This document shows, one piece after another, positions 25,749 to 34,214 of a DNA stretch of 64,000 nt (its first letter is position 1; every line of letters begins with the position of its first letter). The notes below the pieces were generated by a model. That model did not search any database. It worked only from the letters and a program-made list of their open reading frames with translations, and was not told where the DNA came from. A program made the translations under genes and the position numbers. Origin of the DNA: Actinotalea soli (GTDB taxonomy: Bacteria > Actinomycetota > Actinomycetes > Actinomycetales > Cellulomonadaceae); NCBI RefSeq assembly GCF_017565425.1, contig NZ_JAGEMK010000004.1, positions 62,001 through 126,000 of the forward strand, written 5' to 3'.

Positions 25749-26260
25749 TGCCCGACAGTCCGCTGCTGGTGCGTCCCTCGACTCCCGCCGACGCCCCGTT
25801 CCTCGCAGTCCTGCACGACGCCGTGCGCGGCGAGGAGGTCGCGACCTTCGGGTGGCCGCCCGACGTCGCGGAGGCCTTCCTCGCCCAGCAGCGGGTCCTG
25901 CGTGACGCCCAGTACGCGGCGGCCTACCCCCACGCGCAGCAGGTCCTCGCCGAGGTGGACGGCGCCCCCGTCGCGCGCCTGCTCGTCGACGCCCGGACCA
26001 CCCACCGGCACATCGTCGACCTCGCCGTGCTGCCCGCCCATCAGGGACGTGGGATCGGGACCGTGCTGCTCCACGGCGTGCTGGAGCAGGCGGCGGCCGA
26101 GGGCGTGCCCGTGCGGCTGACCGTGCGTGCCGACAACGCCGGTGCTCGGCGCCTGTACGCGCGGCTCGGCTTCGCCGTCGTGCGGGACGACGGCCTCGAC
26201 CTGGCCCTCGAGGCCTCGACCGACCAGGAGGTGGCGCGTGGCCGGACAGTACATTGGTGA
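25748..26260 (+). CDS. GNAT-family N-acetyltransferase in the tail-collar cassette
   Basis: 170 residues. The acetyl-CoA-binding motif A is VLPAHQGRGIGTVLLHGVLE (about 97-116), followed by ADNAGARRLYARLGFAVVRD (motif B). Could acetylate a peptide or small molecule; the fixed position inside the cassette suggests the neighbouring collar proteins or their ligand as a target, which is inference. Starts on the last base of the DUF6916 stop (TGATG) and overlaps the first collar gene by 23 bp. Confidence 0.85.
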   Translation: MPDSPLLVRPSTPADAPFLAVLHDAVRGEEVATFGWPPDVAEAFLAQQRVLRDAQYAAAYPHAQQVLAEVDGAPVARLLVDARTTHRHIVDLAVLPAHQGRGIGTVLLHGVLEQAAAEGVPVRLTVRADNAGARRLYARLGFAVVRDDGLDLALEASTDQEVARGRTVHW

Positions 26261-26759
26261 GATCCGCATCTTCGCGGGGGCTTTCGCCCCGGCGGGGTGG
26301 GCGTGGTGCGACGGGCAGCTGCTGCCCATCAGCGAGAACGCGGCCCTCTTCCAGCTCATCGGCACCACGTACGGCGGGGACGGGGAGAACACCTTCGCCC
26401 TGCCGGACATGCGCGGACGGTTCCCCGTGCACGCAGGGACGGGGCCGGGCCTGAGCGCGCACATGGTCGGACAGACCGGTGGTGCCGAGGAGGTCACCCT
26501 GACGCGCAACCAGATGCCGGCGCACCGGCATGTCGCTCGCGGGTCGGTCGCCGCCGCGACGGCCACCACCCCGCAGGGCGGTGTGTGGGCGGCGTCGAGC
26601 GGACCTGCCTTCGTCCCGTCGACCGGTCCGGCCCCTGCGCCCCTTGCGGCCGACGCCCTCGGAGCCACGGGCGGCAGCCAGCCGCACGAGAACCGTCCGC
26701 CGTTCCGGGTGATGAGCTTCATCATCTCCCTGTACGGCATCTTCCCGAGCCGGACCTGA
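26238..26759 (+). CDS. Phage tail-collar / microcystin-dependent (MdpB-like) protein 1
   Basis: 173 residues. One phage Tail_Collar (COG4675) module: FAPAGWAWCDGQLLPISENA (about 14-33), TYGGDGENTFALPDMRGRFP (about 44-63), then a Thr/Ala/Pro-rich middle and a conserved end NRPPFRVMSFIISLYGIFP. In phages this domain sits in tail fibres; free-standing bacterial copies occur in sets of three, with unproven role (proposed adhesion or secreted surface fibres). GTG start after GGAGG, inside the GNAT 3' end. No signal peptide. Confidence 0.88.
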   Translation: MAGQYIGEIRIFAGAFAPAGWAWCDGQLLPISENAALFQLIGTTYGGDGENTFALPDMRGRFPVHAGTGPGLSAHMVGQTGGAEEVTLTRNQMPAHRHVARGSVAAATATTPQGGVWAASSGPAFVPSTGPAPAPLAADALGATGGSQPHENRPPFRVMSFIISLYGIFPSRT

Positions 26760-26767
26760 GGAGTGAC

Positions 26768-27271
26768 ATGAGCGAGCCGTTCCTCGGCGAGGTCCGCATG
26801 ACCAGTGTGAACTTCGCCCCGAAGGGCTGGGCGTTGTGCGACGGGCAGCTGCTGCTCATCAACCAGCACCAGGCGCTGTTCGCGCTCCTCGGGACCACCT
26901 ACGGGGGCGACGGGAGGACCACCTTCGCCCTGCCGGACCTTCGAGGACGCATGCCGGTCGGTGGTGGCACCGGGCCCGAGGTCCAGCTCGGGCAGCGTGG
27001 CGGGGCTGAGCAGGTGACCTTGACCCAGAGCCACCTCCCCCCGCACTCGCACTCCGCCAGGGCAGCCTCCGGTCCGGCCACCACCGCCGACGCCGCCGGC
27101 GGTCGTTGGGCCGCCACAGACCAGCCGCACTACGGCCCCTCGCCCCAGGTGGCGATGGCCGACGGGCTCGTCGGCCAGGACGGCGGGAGCCAACCGCACC
27201 CCAACGTCCCCCCGTACCTGACGGTGATCTTCATGATCGCCATCCAGGGCATCTTCCCGAGTCAGAGCTGA
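26768..27271 (+). CDS. Tail-collar (MdpB-like) protein 2
   Basis: 167 residues; paralogue of the preceding gene. Core NFAPKGWALCDGQLLLINQH, then TYGGDGRTTFALPDLRGRMP and the end NVPPYLTVIFMIAIQGIFPS. The His-rich LPPHSHSAR segment matches the collar-domain PxHxH motif seen in metal-binding phage fibres. ATG 8 nt after the previous stop codon with GAGGAG in the gap, so co-transcribed. No signal peptide or membrane helix. Confidence 0.88.
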   Translation: MSEPFLGEVRMTSVNFAPKGWALCDGQLLLINQHQALFALLGTTYGGDGRTTFALPDLRGRMPVGGGTGPEVQLGQRGGAEQVTLTQSHLPPHSHSARAASGPATTADAAGGRWAATDQPHYGPSPQVAMADGLVGQDGGSQPHPNVPPYLTVIFMIAIQGIFPSQS

Positions 27272-27280
27272 GGAGCGACC

Positions 27281-27817
27281 GTGTCCGATCCCTTCGTGGG
27301 TGAGATCCGCATGTTCGCGGGGAACTTCGCACCCTCCGGCTGGGCCCACTGCGCGGGGCAGCTGCTCCCGATCTCCCAGAACACCGCGCTCTTCTCCTTG
27401 CTGGGCACCAACTACGGGGGCAACGGGACCAGCACCTTCGCCCTGCCAGACCTGCGCGGCGCGACCCCCGTGCACCTGGGCCAGGGGCCCGGCCTGTCCC
27501 CGTACGACATCGGCCAGTCGGGCGGGGCAGCCGCGGTGGCGCTGACCGTCGACGATCTCCCCGCGCACACCCACCCGGTCTCCACGGTCGCGGCCGGGAC
27601 GCGGGGCACCACGGGCAACCCCTCGGGAGCCGCCTGGGCCCGCTCGCAGCAGGGGCGCACCACCGAGAAGCTCTACACCGACGACGCGGGCACCGTGGCG
27701 ATGCACACCGGGAGTGTCGGATCTACTGGCGCCGGGGCTCCCCACGAGAACCGCTCGCCCTACCTCGGGGTCACGTTCATCATCGCCCTGCAGGGGTTCT
27801 TCCCGCCGCGATCCTGA
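27281..27817 (+). CDS. Tail-collar (MdpB-like) protein 3
   Basis: 178 residues; third paralogue. Core NFAPSGWAHCAGQLLPISQN, then NYGGNGTSTFALPDLRGATP, LPAHTHPV (PxHxH motif) and the end SPYLGVTFIIALQGFFPP. The middle (about 100-150) differs completely from the sister proteins, as expected if that is the variable ligand-binding tip. GTG start 9 nt after the previous stop, with GAGGAG. Last gene of the cassette; the DivIVA-motif gene converges 20 nt away. Confidence 0.88.
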   Translation: MSDPFVGEIRMFAGNFAPSGWAHCAGQLLPISQNTALFSLLGTNYGGNGTSTFALPDLRGATPVHLGQGPGLSPYDIGQSGGAAAVALTVDDLPAHTHPVSTVAAGTRGTTGNPSGAAWARSQQGRTTEKLYTDDAGTVAMHTGSVGSTGAGAPHENRSPYLGVTFIIALQGFFPPRS

Positions 27818-27837
27818 CAGCGAGGCGGAACGCTCCG

Positions 27838-28404
27838 TCAGCCCCGCAGCGTCGTCACGACCCGGGCCAGCAGGGCGTCGACGGCGTGGCGGTCGAAGCC
27901 CGGCGTCCACCACGTGGTGGGGAGCTGCGCACCGGCCACCTCGTCGGCGCCGGGTGAGGGACGCAGGCCGCGGGCGTGGAGGTCGAGGGAGCCCGCTGCG
28001 GCGTTGACGATCGCCGCGACCGCGTCGGGGTCGTAGCCGGCGCGCATCCGGCGGGGCTGCAGGGACGCGAGCTCGGAGCGGAGCCGGGCCGCGTCGATGG
28101 GCTCGGCGGGCTGCCCCGCCGGTCCGGCTGCGGCGCCCGCTCCTTCGCCCGCGCGGAGGCTGGCGACGACGCGGTCCAGGAAGTCGTCGACCTGGTCCTG
28201 GTCGTACCCCTCGGTGAACTTGGTGGCCTTGAACCTGGCGTTCAGGACGTCCTCGGCCGTCACCCCGGGCGCCTCACCGGTCGCAGCGGCATCGAGCCCT
28301 GCGGCCACCCGCGCCATCAAGGCGTCGACCTGCTCGGGCTCGTAGCCCTCGCGGAACTTGGTGGGCGTGAACCTCGCGGAACGCACCTCGGCAGCGCTGA
28401 TCAT
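27838..28404 (-). CDS. Protein built of four DivIVA-like motifs
   Basis: 188 residues. Two strong DivIVA N-terminal motifs (RFTPTKFREGYEPEQVDALM at about 10-29 and RFKATKFTEGYDQDQVDDFL at about 55-74) and two weaker ones (RRMRAGYDPDAVAAIV, WTPGFDRHAVDALL). In DivIVA/Wag31 this single motif binds curved membranes and starts a long coiled coil. Here there is no coiled coil, only four motif repeats with Gly/Ala/Pro linkers. It may act as a small multivalent adaptor of the polar DivIVA machinery (inference). GGGGGAG precedes the ATG. Confidence 0.8.
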   Translation of the reverse strand: MISAAEVRSARFTPTKFREGYEPEQVDALMARVAAGLDAAATGEAPGVTAEDVLNARFKATKFTEGYDQDQVDDFLDRVVASLRAGEGAGAAAGPAGQPAEPIDAARLRSELASLQPRRMRAGYDPDAVAAIVNAAAGSLDLHARGLRPSPGADEVAGAQLPTTWWTPGFDRHAVDALLARVVTTLRG

Positions 28405-28538
28405 GCTGACTCCCCCTTGTCGGTGCCGGCCGGTCACGGCCAGCACTCTCCCCCGTAGGGCATCACCGTAGGGGCGAGGACCGACGCCGGTGGACGGTCT
28501 GCGACTCTCGACGGCAGCAGGCGCTGAAGAGCACCCGT

Positions 28539-29216
28539 TCAGCCCAGCCAGGAGCTCCCGTGGAAGGCCTCGGTGTGCCGCGGGAGGTGCACCGTCTCCC
28601 CCGCGGCGAGGCGTCGGCAGAGGTCGAAGGCCACGTCGAACTCCGGTCCCCGTCCATCGCTGCTGGCGCTGCCCCCGCCCGGGTGCCACTGGGCGTGCCA
28701 CGTCCTGCCCTGCAGGACGACGAAGGGCCCACCGACGACGTCGACGACGGCGGCGTCGACCGCTTCGAGGAGGTCCTGCGAGCCGCTGTCGCAGGCGTCG
28801 CAGCCGCAATCCGGCTGGAGCGCGACGACGACGCCGGGCCGGGTCACGCACACCTCCAAGACGGCGAGCGTCGCGTCGGCCTCGTCCTGCGCGACGTCCC
28901 GTTCGAGCAGCAGCAGGGCGAGGGCGTCGCGGCGCTGCGGGGTGAGGCGCAGACCACGGTCGAACTCGGGCCGACCGTCACGGCCCGTCGACGGCACGAT
29001 CTCCTCGACGCTTGCGCCGAGCACCTCGGCGAGCACCGCGGCCCACACCCGCGCACGCTCGTGGACGATCCGGTAGCGCCCCGGGTCGGTGACGCGCGAG
29101 TACTCCTCCTCGCGCGGCGAACCGCCGTCGGGCCGGGGGTCTGGCCATGACGGGAGGTCGAGCCGCTCGTAGCGCGCGAGGACGAGCGCCTGCAGGTCCG
29201 CGACGGTGGTCTCCAC
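28539..29216 (-). CDS. DUF6226 family protein
   Basis: 225 residues. Distinctive QPDCGCDACDSGSQDLLEAVD stretch shortened here as PDCGCDACDSGS (about 139-150) with three close cysteines, plus the N-terminal half with YSRVTDPGRYRIVHERARVW. This matches the actinobacterial DUF6226 family, function unknown; the CxCxxC cluster could bind a metal. GTG start with no ribosome-binding site; TAGGTT lies about nine bases upstream, so leaderless. The 134 bp to the DivIVA-motif gene show nothing clear. Confidence 0.8.
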   Translation of the reverse strand: METTVADLQALVLARYERLDLPSWPDPRPDGGSPREEEYSRVTDPGRYRIVHERARVWAAVLAEVLGASVEEIVPSTGRDGRPEFDRGLRLTPQRRDALALLLLERDVAQDEADATLAVLEVCVTRPGVVVALQPDCGCDACDSGSQDLLEAVDAAVVDVVGGPFVVLQGRTWHAQWHPGGGSASSDGRGPEFDVAFDLCRRLAAGETVHLPRHTEAFHGSSWLG

Positions 29217-29263
29217 CCGACGAACCTACGGCGCTGAGCGCCGACCGTGCCTGCGCTGCGAGG

Positions 29264-30625
29264 ATGACGCCTGTGACCCCGCCTCCTCGTCCACGCGCCG
29301 CCGACGTCGTCGTGGCTGCCGGGACCTGGCTCGTCGCGGGGGTGCTGCTGCTGTCGATGCCTGCCATCGCCGCCATGGACCCCGAGGTGGCCATGGCGGC
29401 ACCCACGCCAGGAACCCTCGCGTGGTGGCTGGGCCTGGGCATCATCACGGTGCAGGCCGTCGCGCTGCTCTGGCGCCGGCCCCACCCGCGGGTGGTGCTG
29501 GTCGCCGTCGCCGGGGCGGTGCCGGTGGGGGGCCTCGTCGGCCTCGACGACGCCCTCGGCACCACGACCGTCGCGCTGCTGGTGGCCGCCTACGCCGCCA
29601 CTGTCTGGGGTCCCTTCCGGCGGACAGCTCCCGCCCTCGCCGCCGCCGCAGGTCTGATGGGGCTCGGCACGCTGCTCTCCCTGCCCGAGGGCGGGGTCCT
29701 CACGCTGCTGACCGTGGGCGCCGCCCTGGGCCAGGCCGTCGGCACCATCGGGCTCGCGGTCCTGGCCGGGGTCGTGGTCCGCGCGCGCCGGGAGACCTCG
29801 CAGGCGCGCGAGCGTCAGGTCCAGGCGCTGCGCCGCGAGCACGAGGCACGCGTCGAGACGGCCGTGGCCCGCGAGCGCGCCGCGATGGCCCGTGAGCTGC
29901 ACGACGTCGCCGCCCACCACCTGTCGGGCATCGCGGTGATGACCGGGGCCATCGGGCGACAGATCGACGTCGACCCCGAGGCTGCGAAGGCCGCGGTGCA
30001 GCGGGTGCGCGGGGAGACCACCGCGATGCTCGACGAGCTGCGCAGCCTCGTCCGCCTGCTGCGAGACCCACCCGCGGCCGGGCAGGGCACGGAGATGGAA
30101 GAGGCCCGGGTCGAGACCCTCGCGACCATCCCCGCGCTGGTCGAGCGGGTCCGCGCCTCCGGGGTCGAGGTGAGCCTCGAGGTGCTCGGCACCGCGGACG
30201 GCCTGCCACCGCGGGACGTCGTCGGGCCCCTCGCCCAGCTGTCCGTCTACCGCACCGTGCAGGAGTGCCTGGCCAACGCCGCTCGGCACGCGCCGGGGGC
30301 GGCCTGCGTGGTGGTGCTGGACGCGCGGGACCCGGCCACCCTGGTGGTCAGCGTGCGCAACGGTCCGCCGACCTTCACCTCGGCGCCGCCTGCGCACCAC
30401 GGGTTCGAGCCCGGCCGCGGGCGCGGGGACCAGGAACCCAGCGACGACCGCCCGGGCGGTGGCCTGGGCCTGATCGGCATGCGCGAGCGCGCCGAGCTCA
30501 CCGACGCCCACCTGACCCACGGCCCCCAGCCCGACGGCGGCTGGCTGGTCACCCTCACGCTGCCCGCCCACGGCACGGTCGGACCTCCACCCGCCAGTGC
30601 CTCGACCGAAGGGACCCCCGGATGA
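29264..30625 (+). CDS. Sensor histidine kinase (HisKA_3/NarL-type partner)
   Basis: 453 residues. About four to five membrane helices in residues 10-165 form a membrane sensor without a large outer domain. The dimerisation/phosphoacceptor motif is ERAAMARELHDVAAHHLSGI (His near 215); the ATPase N-box is VQECLANAARHAPG and the G-box GGGLGLIGMRERAEL. Signal unknown; kinases of this shape often sense cell-envelope stress or antimicrobials when next to a MacB-like exporter, as here. ATG 29264 is taken; GTG 29273 is an alternative. Overlaps the response-regulator gene by four bases (ATGA). Confidence 0.92.
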   Translation: MTPVTPPPRPRAADVVVAAGTWLVAGVLLLSMPAIAAMDPEVAMAAPTPGTLAWWLGLGIITVQAVALLWRRPHPRVVLVAVAGAVPVGGLVGLDDALGTTTVALLVAAYAATVWGPFRRTAPALAAAAGLMGLGTLLSLPEGGVLTLLTVGAALGQAVGTIGLAVLAGVVVRARRETSQARERQVQALRREHEARVETAVARERAAMARELHDVAAHHLSGIAVMTGAIGRQIDVDPEAAKAAVQRVRGETTAMLDELRSLVRLLRDPPAAGQGTEMEEARVETLATIPALVERVRASGVEVSLEVLGTADGLPPRDVVGPLAQLSVYRTVQECLANAARHAPGAACVVVLDARDPATLVVSVRNGPPTFTSAPPAHHGFEPGRGRGDQEPSDDRPGGGLGLIGMRERAELTDAHLTHGPQPDGGWLVTLTLPAHGTVGPPPASASTEGTPG

Positions 30626-31287
30626 TCCGCGTCGTGGTGGCCGACGACCAGCCCCTGGTGCGGGCCGGGCTGAGCGCGATGCTCGGCGTCGAGCCGGACA
30701 TCGAGGTGGTGGCCGAGGCGCCCGACGGCGTCCAGGCGGTCGAGGCGGCCCGACGGCTGCGCCCGGACATGGTCTGCATGGACGTGCGGATGCCCGGCCT
30801 GGACGGTATCGCCGCGACCCGGGAGCTGTGCGGCCCAGGGGTCGAGCACCCGATCCCCGTCCTGATCCTCACCACCTTCGACGTGGACGACTACCTCTTC
30901 GGGGCCCTCGAGGCAGGGGCCTCGGGGTTCCTGCTCAAGGACGCCGAGCCGACGACGGTGGTCGAGGCGGTGCGGTCGGTCGCGGCGGGGAACGGGACCC
31001 TCGCGGACACCCTGACCAAGCGCGTGGTGCGGGAGCTGCTCGAGCGGCGTCGCACCCAGCCCGTGACGGCGGCCCGCGCGACCGAGCTGCTCACGGCCCG
31101 CGAGCTGGACATCCTGCTGCTCCTGGCGCAGGGCATGTCCAACGAGGAGATCGCGCGCAGCCTCGTCCTGGAGGTGTCGACCGTGAAGTCGCACCTGGCG
31201 CGGATGATGCCCAAGCTCGGGGTCCGGTCCCGCCTGCAGGCCGTCGTCTGGGCCTATCAGAACCGCGTCGTCGACATCCCCACCTGA
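30622..31287 (+). CDS. NarL/LuxR-type response regulator
   Basis: 221 residues. Receiver: VVVADDQPLVRAGL (acidic pocket), phosphoacceptor Asp in MVCMDVRMPGLDG (near 53), LLKDAE (conserved Lys near 105). C-terminal LuxR HTH about 152-210: LTARELDILLLLAQGMSNEE, then LEVSTVKSHLARMMPKLG. Pairs with the overlapping kinase; the MacB/FtsX-type exporter 180 bp downstream is the obvious target (inference). Confidence 0.94.
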   Translation: MIRVVVADDQPLVRAGLSAMLGVEPDIEVVAEAPDGVQAVEAARRLRPDMVCMDVRMPGLDGIAATRELCGPGVEHPIPVLILTTFDVDDYLFGALEAGASGFLLKDAEPTTVVEAVRSVAAGNGTLADTLTKRVVRELLERRRTQPVTAARATELLTARELDILLLLAQGMSNEEIARSLVLEVSTVKSHLARMMPKLGVRSRLQAVVWAYQNRVVDIPT

Positions 31288-31347
31288 CCCGTCTCGTGTC
31301 AGAACCTGGGGTGCCCAGGGCACCCTGAGGTTCTGACACGAGACGGG
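31288..31347. terminator. 60-bp near-perfect palindrome after the two-component genes
   Basis: CCCGTCTCGTGTCAGAACCT (31288-31307) pairs perfectly with its complement at 31328-31347; inside it GGGTGCCC (31309-31316) pairs with GGGCACCC (31318-31325) around one A. It begins directly after the response-regulator stop codon. The helix is far longer than an ordinary terminator and no T-run follows, so besides terminating transcription it may be a dispersed palindromic repeat or a cruciform site. Confidence 0.8.
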
Positions 31348-31466
31348 GCGGGGACGGTTGCATCGAAGGATGGAACCTGGTGGAGCCCTCCTTCCGGGGC
31401 TCGATGGGATCCCCTCCCGGTTCCTAGCGTCGAGAGCGACATCGCACCTCGACCCCAGGAGCCACC

Positions 31467-32237
31467 GTGCCCACCACGAGCACCACCACCAGCCACCCGA
31501 CGCAGGACCACCGGACCACCCCCGCCGTGCGCCTGGTCGACGTCCGCAAGACCTACCCCGGCCGTGAGCCGGTGCACGCGCTGCGCGGGATCTCCCTCGA
31601 CCTGCGCGCCGGCTCGGTCACGGCCGTGGTCGGCCAGTCCGGCTCGGGCAAGTCGACCCTGCTCAACTGCGCCGCCGGCCTCGACTCCCCCAGCCACGGG
31701 CAGGTGCTGGTCGCGGGGCACGACCTGACCACGCTGCGGCCCGACGACCTGACGCGCTTCCGCCGCGAGCACGTCGGCTTCGTGTTCCAGTCCTACAACC
31801 TCATCGGGCACCTGAGCGCGGTCGAGAACGTCCGTCTGCCGCTGGTGCTCGCCGGGCGCGTGCCGGACCCCGCCTGGCAGGCCGACCTGCTGGCCTTCCT
31901 CGGTGTCGCCGAGCTGGCTGACCGCCTCCCGGGGGAGCTCTCGGGCGGGCAGGCACAGCGCGTCGCGATCGCGCGGGCCCTGATCACCCGCCCCGCGGTG
32001 GTCTTCGCCGACGAGCCCACGGGGGCCCTCGACTCCCGCACCGGGGCCGCGGTGCTGCAGGTGCTCCGCGAGACGGCACGAGCCCTCGCCCAGACGATCG
32101 TCGTGGTCACGCACGACAGCACGGTCGCCGCCGCGGCCGAGCGGGTGATCGTCCTCGCCGACGGCCAGGTCGTCGACGAGCTCGAGGCACCCACGGCCGA
32201 GCAGGTCACCGCCGCGCTGCTGAACCGGGCCCGGTGA
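31467..32237 (+). CDS. ABC transporter ATP-binding protein (MacB/LolD-type)
   Basis: 256 residues. Walker A VVGQSGSGKSTLLNC (about 55-69), Q-loop VFQSYNLIGHL, signature LSGGQAQRVAIARAL, Walker B VVFADEPTGALD and the switch His in VVTHDS. This is the MacB/LolD/FtsE class that powers FtsX-type mechanotransmission exporters of antimicrobial peptides or lipoproteins. GTG start with AGGAG. Stop overlaps the permease start (GTGA). Confidence 0.95.
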   Translation: MPTTSTTTSHPTQDHRTTPAVRLVDVRKTYPGREPVHALRGISLDLRAGSVTAVVGQSGSGKSTLLNCAAGLDSPSHGQVLVAGHDLTTLRPDDLTRFRREHVGFVFQSYNLIGHLSAVENVRLPLVLAGRVPDPAWQADLLAFLGVAELADRLPGELSGGQAQRVAIARALITRPAVVFADEPTGALDSRTGAAVLQVLRETARALAQTIVVVTHDSTVAAAAERVIVLADGQVVDELEAPTAEQVTAALLNRAR

Positions 32238-34183
32238 TCGGGATGTGGAGCCTGGCCACCTCAGCCGCCCGCGCCCACCGTGGCGCCTTCGCCGGCACCG
32301 CGATCGTCCTGGCCCTGGCCGCCGCCCTGGTCGCCGTCACAGGCGTGATGTTCGAGTCGGGGCTGCGCGCCCCGGCCACCTCGCCGCGCGACGCCCTGGG
32401 CGGGGACATGCTCGTCGCCGTCGCCTCGTCCTTCTCGGGCTTCGCCCTGGTCGTGGTCATGATCGTGGTCGCGGCGACCGTGAGCCTCGCGCTGCGGGGC
32501 CGTCGCCGCGAGCTCGCCCTCCTGCGGGCCGTGGGCGCCACCCCGCACCAGGTCCGGCTGCTCGTGACCCTCGAGCTGGTCGTGGTCACCCTGGTCGCGG
32601 CCCCGGTGGGTGCCGTCCTCGGGTTGCTCGGAGCGCGGCTGCTGGACCCGTTGCTCATCGACTCCGGGGTCGTCGCCCCTGACTTCGTCTCGACCCTCTC
32701 CCCCTGGCCCGTGCTCGGCGCGCTGCTGCTCGTGCTCCTCACGGCCGTGCCCACAGGCCTGATCGCGGCGCGGGAGGCAGCCCGCACCGAGCCGACCTCG
32801 GCCCTGCGGGAGAGCGCCGTCGAGCAGAGCGAGGTCGGACCCGCACGGCGGTGGGGCGCCCTGGCCATGGCTGCCGCCGGGCTGGCGACGGCGTTCTCGC
32901 CGATGGTCGTGCCCGGTACGGTCGGCAGCGCGGTCGCAGCGGTCTCGGCGTTCCTGCTCGTCGGTGCGGCCGCCATGGCCGGACCGGTCCTGGTCGGCTG
33001 GATCTTCGACCGGCTGGCCCACCTGGGCGGCCCGCTCGGCCGTCCCGCCCCGATGCTCGCGGTCCGCAACGTGCGCGGCTTCTCACGGCGGCTGACGACG
33101 GTCGTGGTACCGCTGGCGCTGATCGTGACCGTCGCGACCGTGCAGACGAGCGTCGATCGCGCCGTCACGACGGCGGCGGGTGAGCAGCTCGAGGCTGCCC
33201 TCGCCGTCGACCTCGTCGGGACGGCAGACCACCCCCTCGACGCCGATGATCTCGACCGGCTCGCCGCCGTGCCCGGCATCGCGACCGTCGAGCCACTGAC
33301 GGATGTGCCCGCGCAGGTGATGATCGACACCGACGAGGACCTCGCCTGGGCCGAGGGACTGATCTGGGAGAGCACGATGCTGCGCCTGGTCCCCGCAGTC
33401 GGTGCCACCGGCCAGGACGCCGGCACACGATCGGCACCCTTCGACCCCGGCGTGGTCGAGGGCACCCTGGCCGACCTCGCCGCCCCAGGCACGGTCGCGA
33501 TCAGCACCGACGCCGCCTTCGAGGTCGGTGCGCGCCTCGGCGGCTCGCTCGCGCTCCGGTTCGGCGAGGAGGTCGTCGAGGCCCGCGTGGTCGCGCTGTA
33601 CTCGCGTGGCCTCGGAGTCGGGGACTACCTCATCGGCACCGGGACCGCCGCCGCCCAGGGCCTGGACGGCCGTCCCGGCACGGTGCTGGTCGGCATCGAG
33701 CCCGGCGCCGACCCGCACGAGGTCTCTGCGGCGCTGGAGGGGATGGGTGTCACGTCGACCGACGTGCCCGGCTACGTCGACGAGGCGATCGGGGCGGGGG
33801 CCGCAGACCGACGTCTCTCGGCCGCGTTGCTGCTCGTGCTGATGGTCGTCGTGGCCCTCGGGGCCGCGACCACCCTCGCGCTGACGACCGCCTCACGGCG
33901 TGAGGAGCTCGGGCTGCTGCACCGCACGGGCACCACCCGTCGTCAGCTCATGGCCATGACCACCATCGAGGCCCTCGTCACGGGGCTGACGGCGTGGGGG
34001 CTCGGCACCCTGGCGGTGATCCCCGCGGTGGTCGGGGTCAGCGCGGGCCTGCTCGGCGCGAGGGTGCCCGTCGTGGACGTGCCCATCTACGCGATGGCGA
34101 GTGCCGGCGTCGTCGTCCTCGCGGTCCTCGCCGTGGGGCTCGCCTCCCGGCAGGCGACCCGCTTCACGCCGGCCGCCGTCTGA
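32234..34183 (+). CDS. FtsX-like ABC permease
   Basis: 649 residues with about eight to ten membrane helices. Two FtsX domains: one near about 60-180 (ALRGRRRELALLRAVGATPH, the typical cytoplasmic elbow) and one at the C-terminus (about 530-649, with ASRREELGLLHRTGTTRRQL). An extracellular domain lies between helices in the middle (about 310-520). Forms an exporter with the overlapping ATPase. Together with the upstream kinase and regulator this is the classic layout of an envelope-stress or drug-responsive MacB system. Confidence 0.92.
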   Translation: MIGMWSLATSAARAHRGAFAGTAIVLALAAALVAVTGVMFESGLRAPATSPRDALGGDMLVAVASSFSGFALVVVMIVVAATVSLALRGRRRELALLRAVGATPHQVRLLVTLELVVVTLVAAPVGAVLGLLGARLLDPLLIDSGVVAPDFVSTLSPWPVLGALLLVLLTAVPTGLIAAREAARTEPTSALRESAVEQSEVGPARRWGALAMAAAGLATAFSPMVVPGTVGSAVAAVSAFLLVGAAAMAGPVLVGWIFDRLAHLGGPLGRPAPMLAVRNVRGFSRRLTTVVVPLALIVTVATVQTSVDRAVTTAAGEQLEAALAVDLVGTADHPLDADDLDRLAAVPGIATVEPLTDVPAQVMIDTDEDLAWAEGLIWESTMLRLVPAVGATGQDAGTRSAPFDPGVVEGTLADLAAPGTVAISTDAAFEVGARLGGSLALRFGEEVVEARVVALYSRGLGVGDYLIGTGTAAAQGLDGRPGTVLVGIEPGADPHEVSAALEGMGVTSTDVPGYVDEAIGAGAADRRLSAALLLVLMVVVALGAATTLALTTASRREELGLLHRTGTTRRQLMAMTTIEALVTGLTAWGLGTLAVIPAVVGVSAGLLGARVPVVDVPIYAMASAGVVVLAVLAVGLASRQATRFTPAAV

Positions 34184-34185
34184 CC

Positions 34186-34198
34186 GTCCCTCGGGGAC
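34186..34198. terminator. Small hairpin between convergent permease and Xre genes
   Basis: GTCCC-TCG-GGGAC right after the permease stop codon in a 31-bp convergent gap; could serve as a weak bidirectional terminator. Confidence 0.35.
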
Positions 34199-34214
34199 GC
34201 GCTGCGGCGCGGGC

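Noticed and set aside
25383-27817. Cassette as a prophage remnant
   Set aside because: No capsid, terminase, tail tube, lysis, integrase or attachment repeats are present; base composition matches the neighbours.
25328-27913. 861-codon open frame opposite the tail-collar cassette
   Set aside because: It mirrors five well-supported plus-strand genes with recognisable domains; the predicted protein is repetitive Gly/Arg/Ala with no family.
31288-31347. Palindrome as the end of an insertion sequence
   Set aside because: No transposase reading frame or target duplication flanks it; both neighbours are intact genes.
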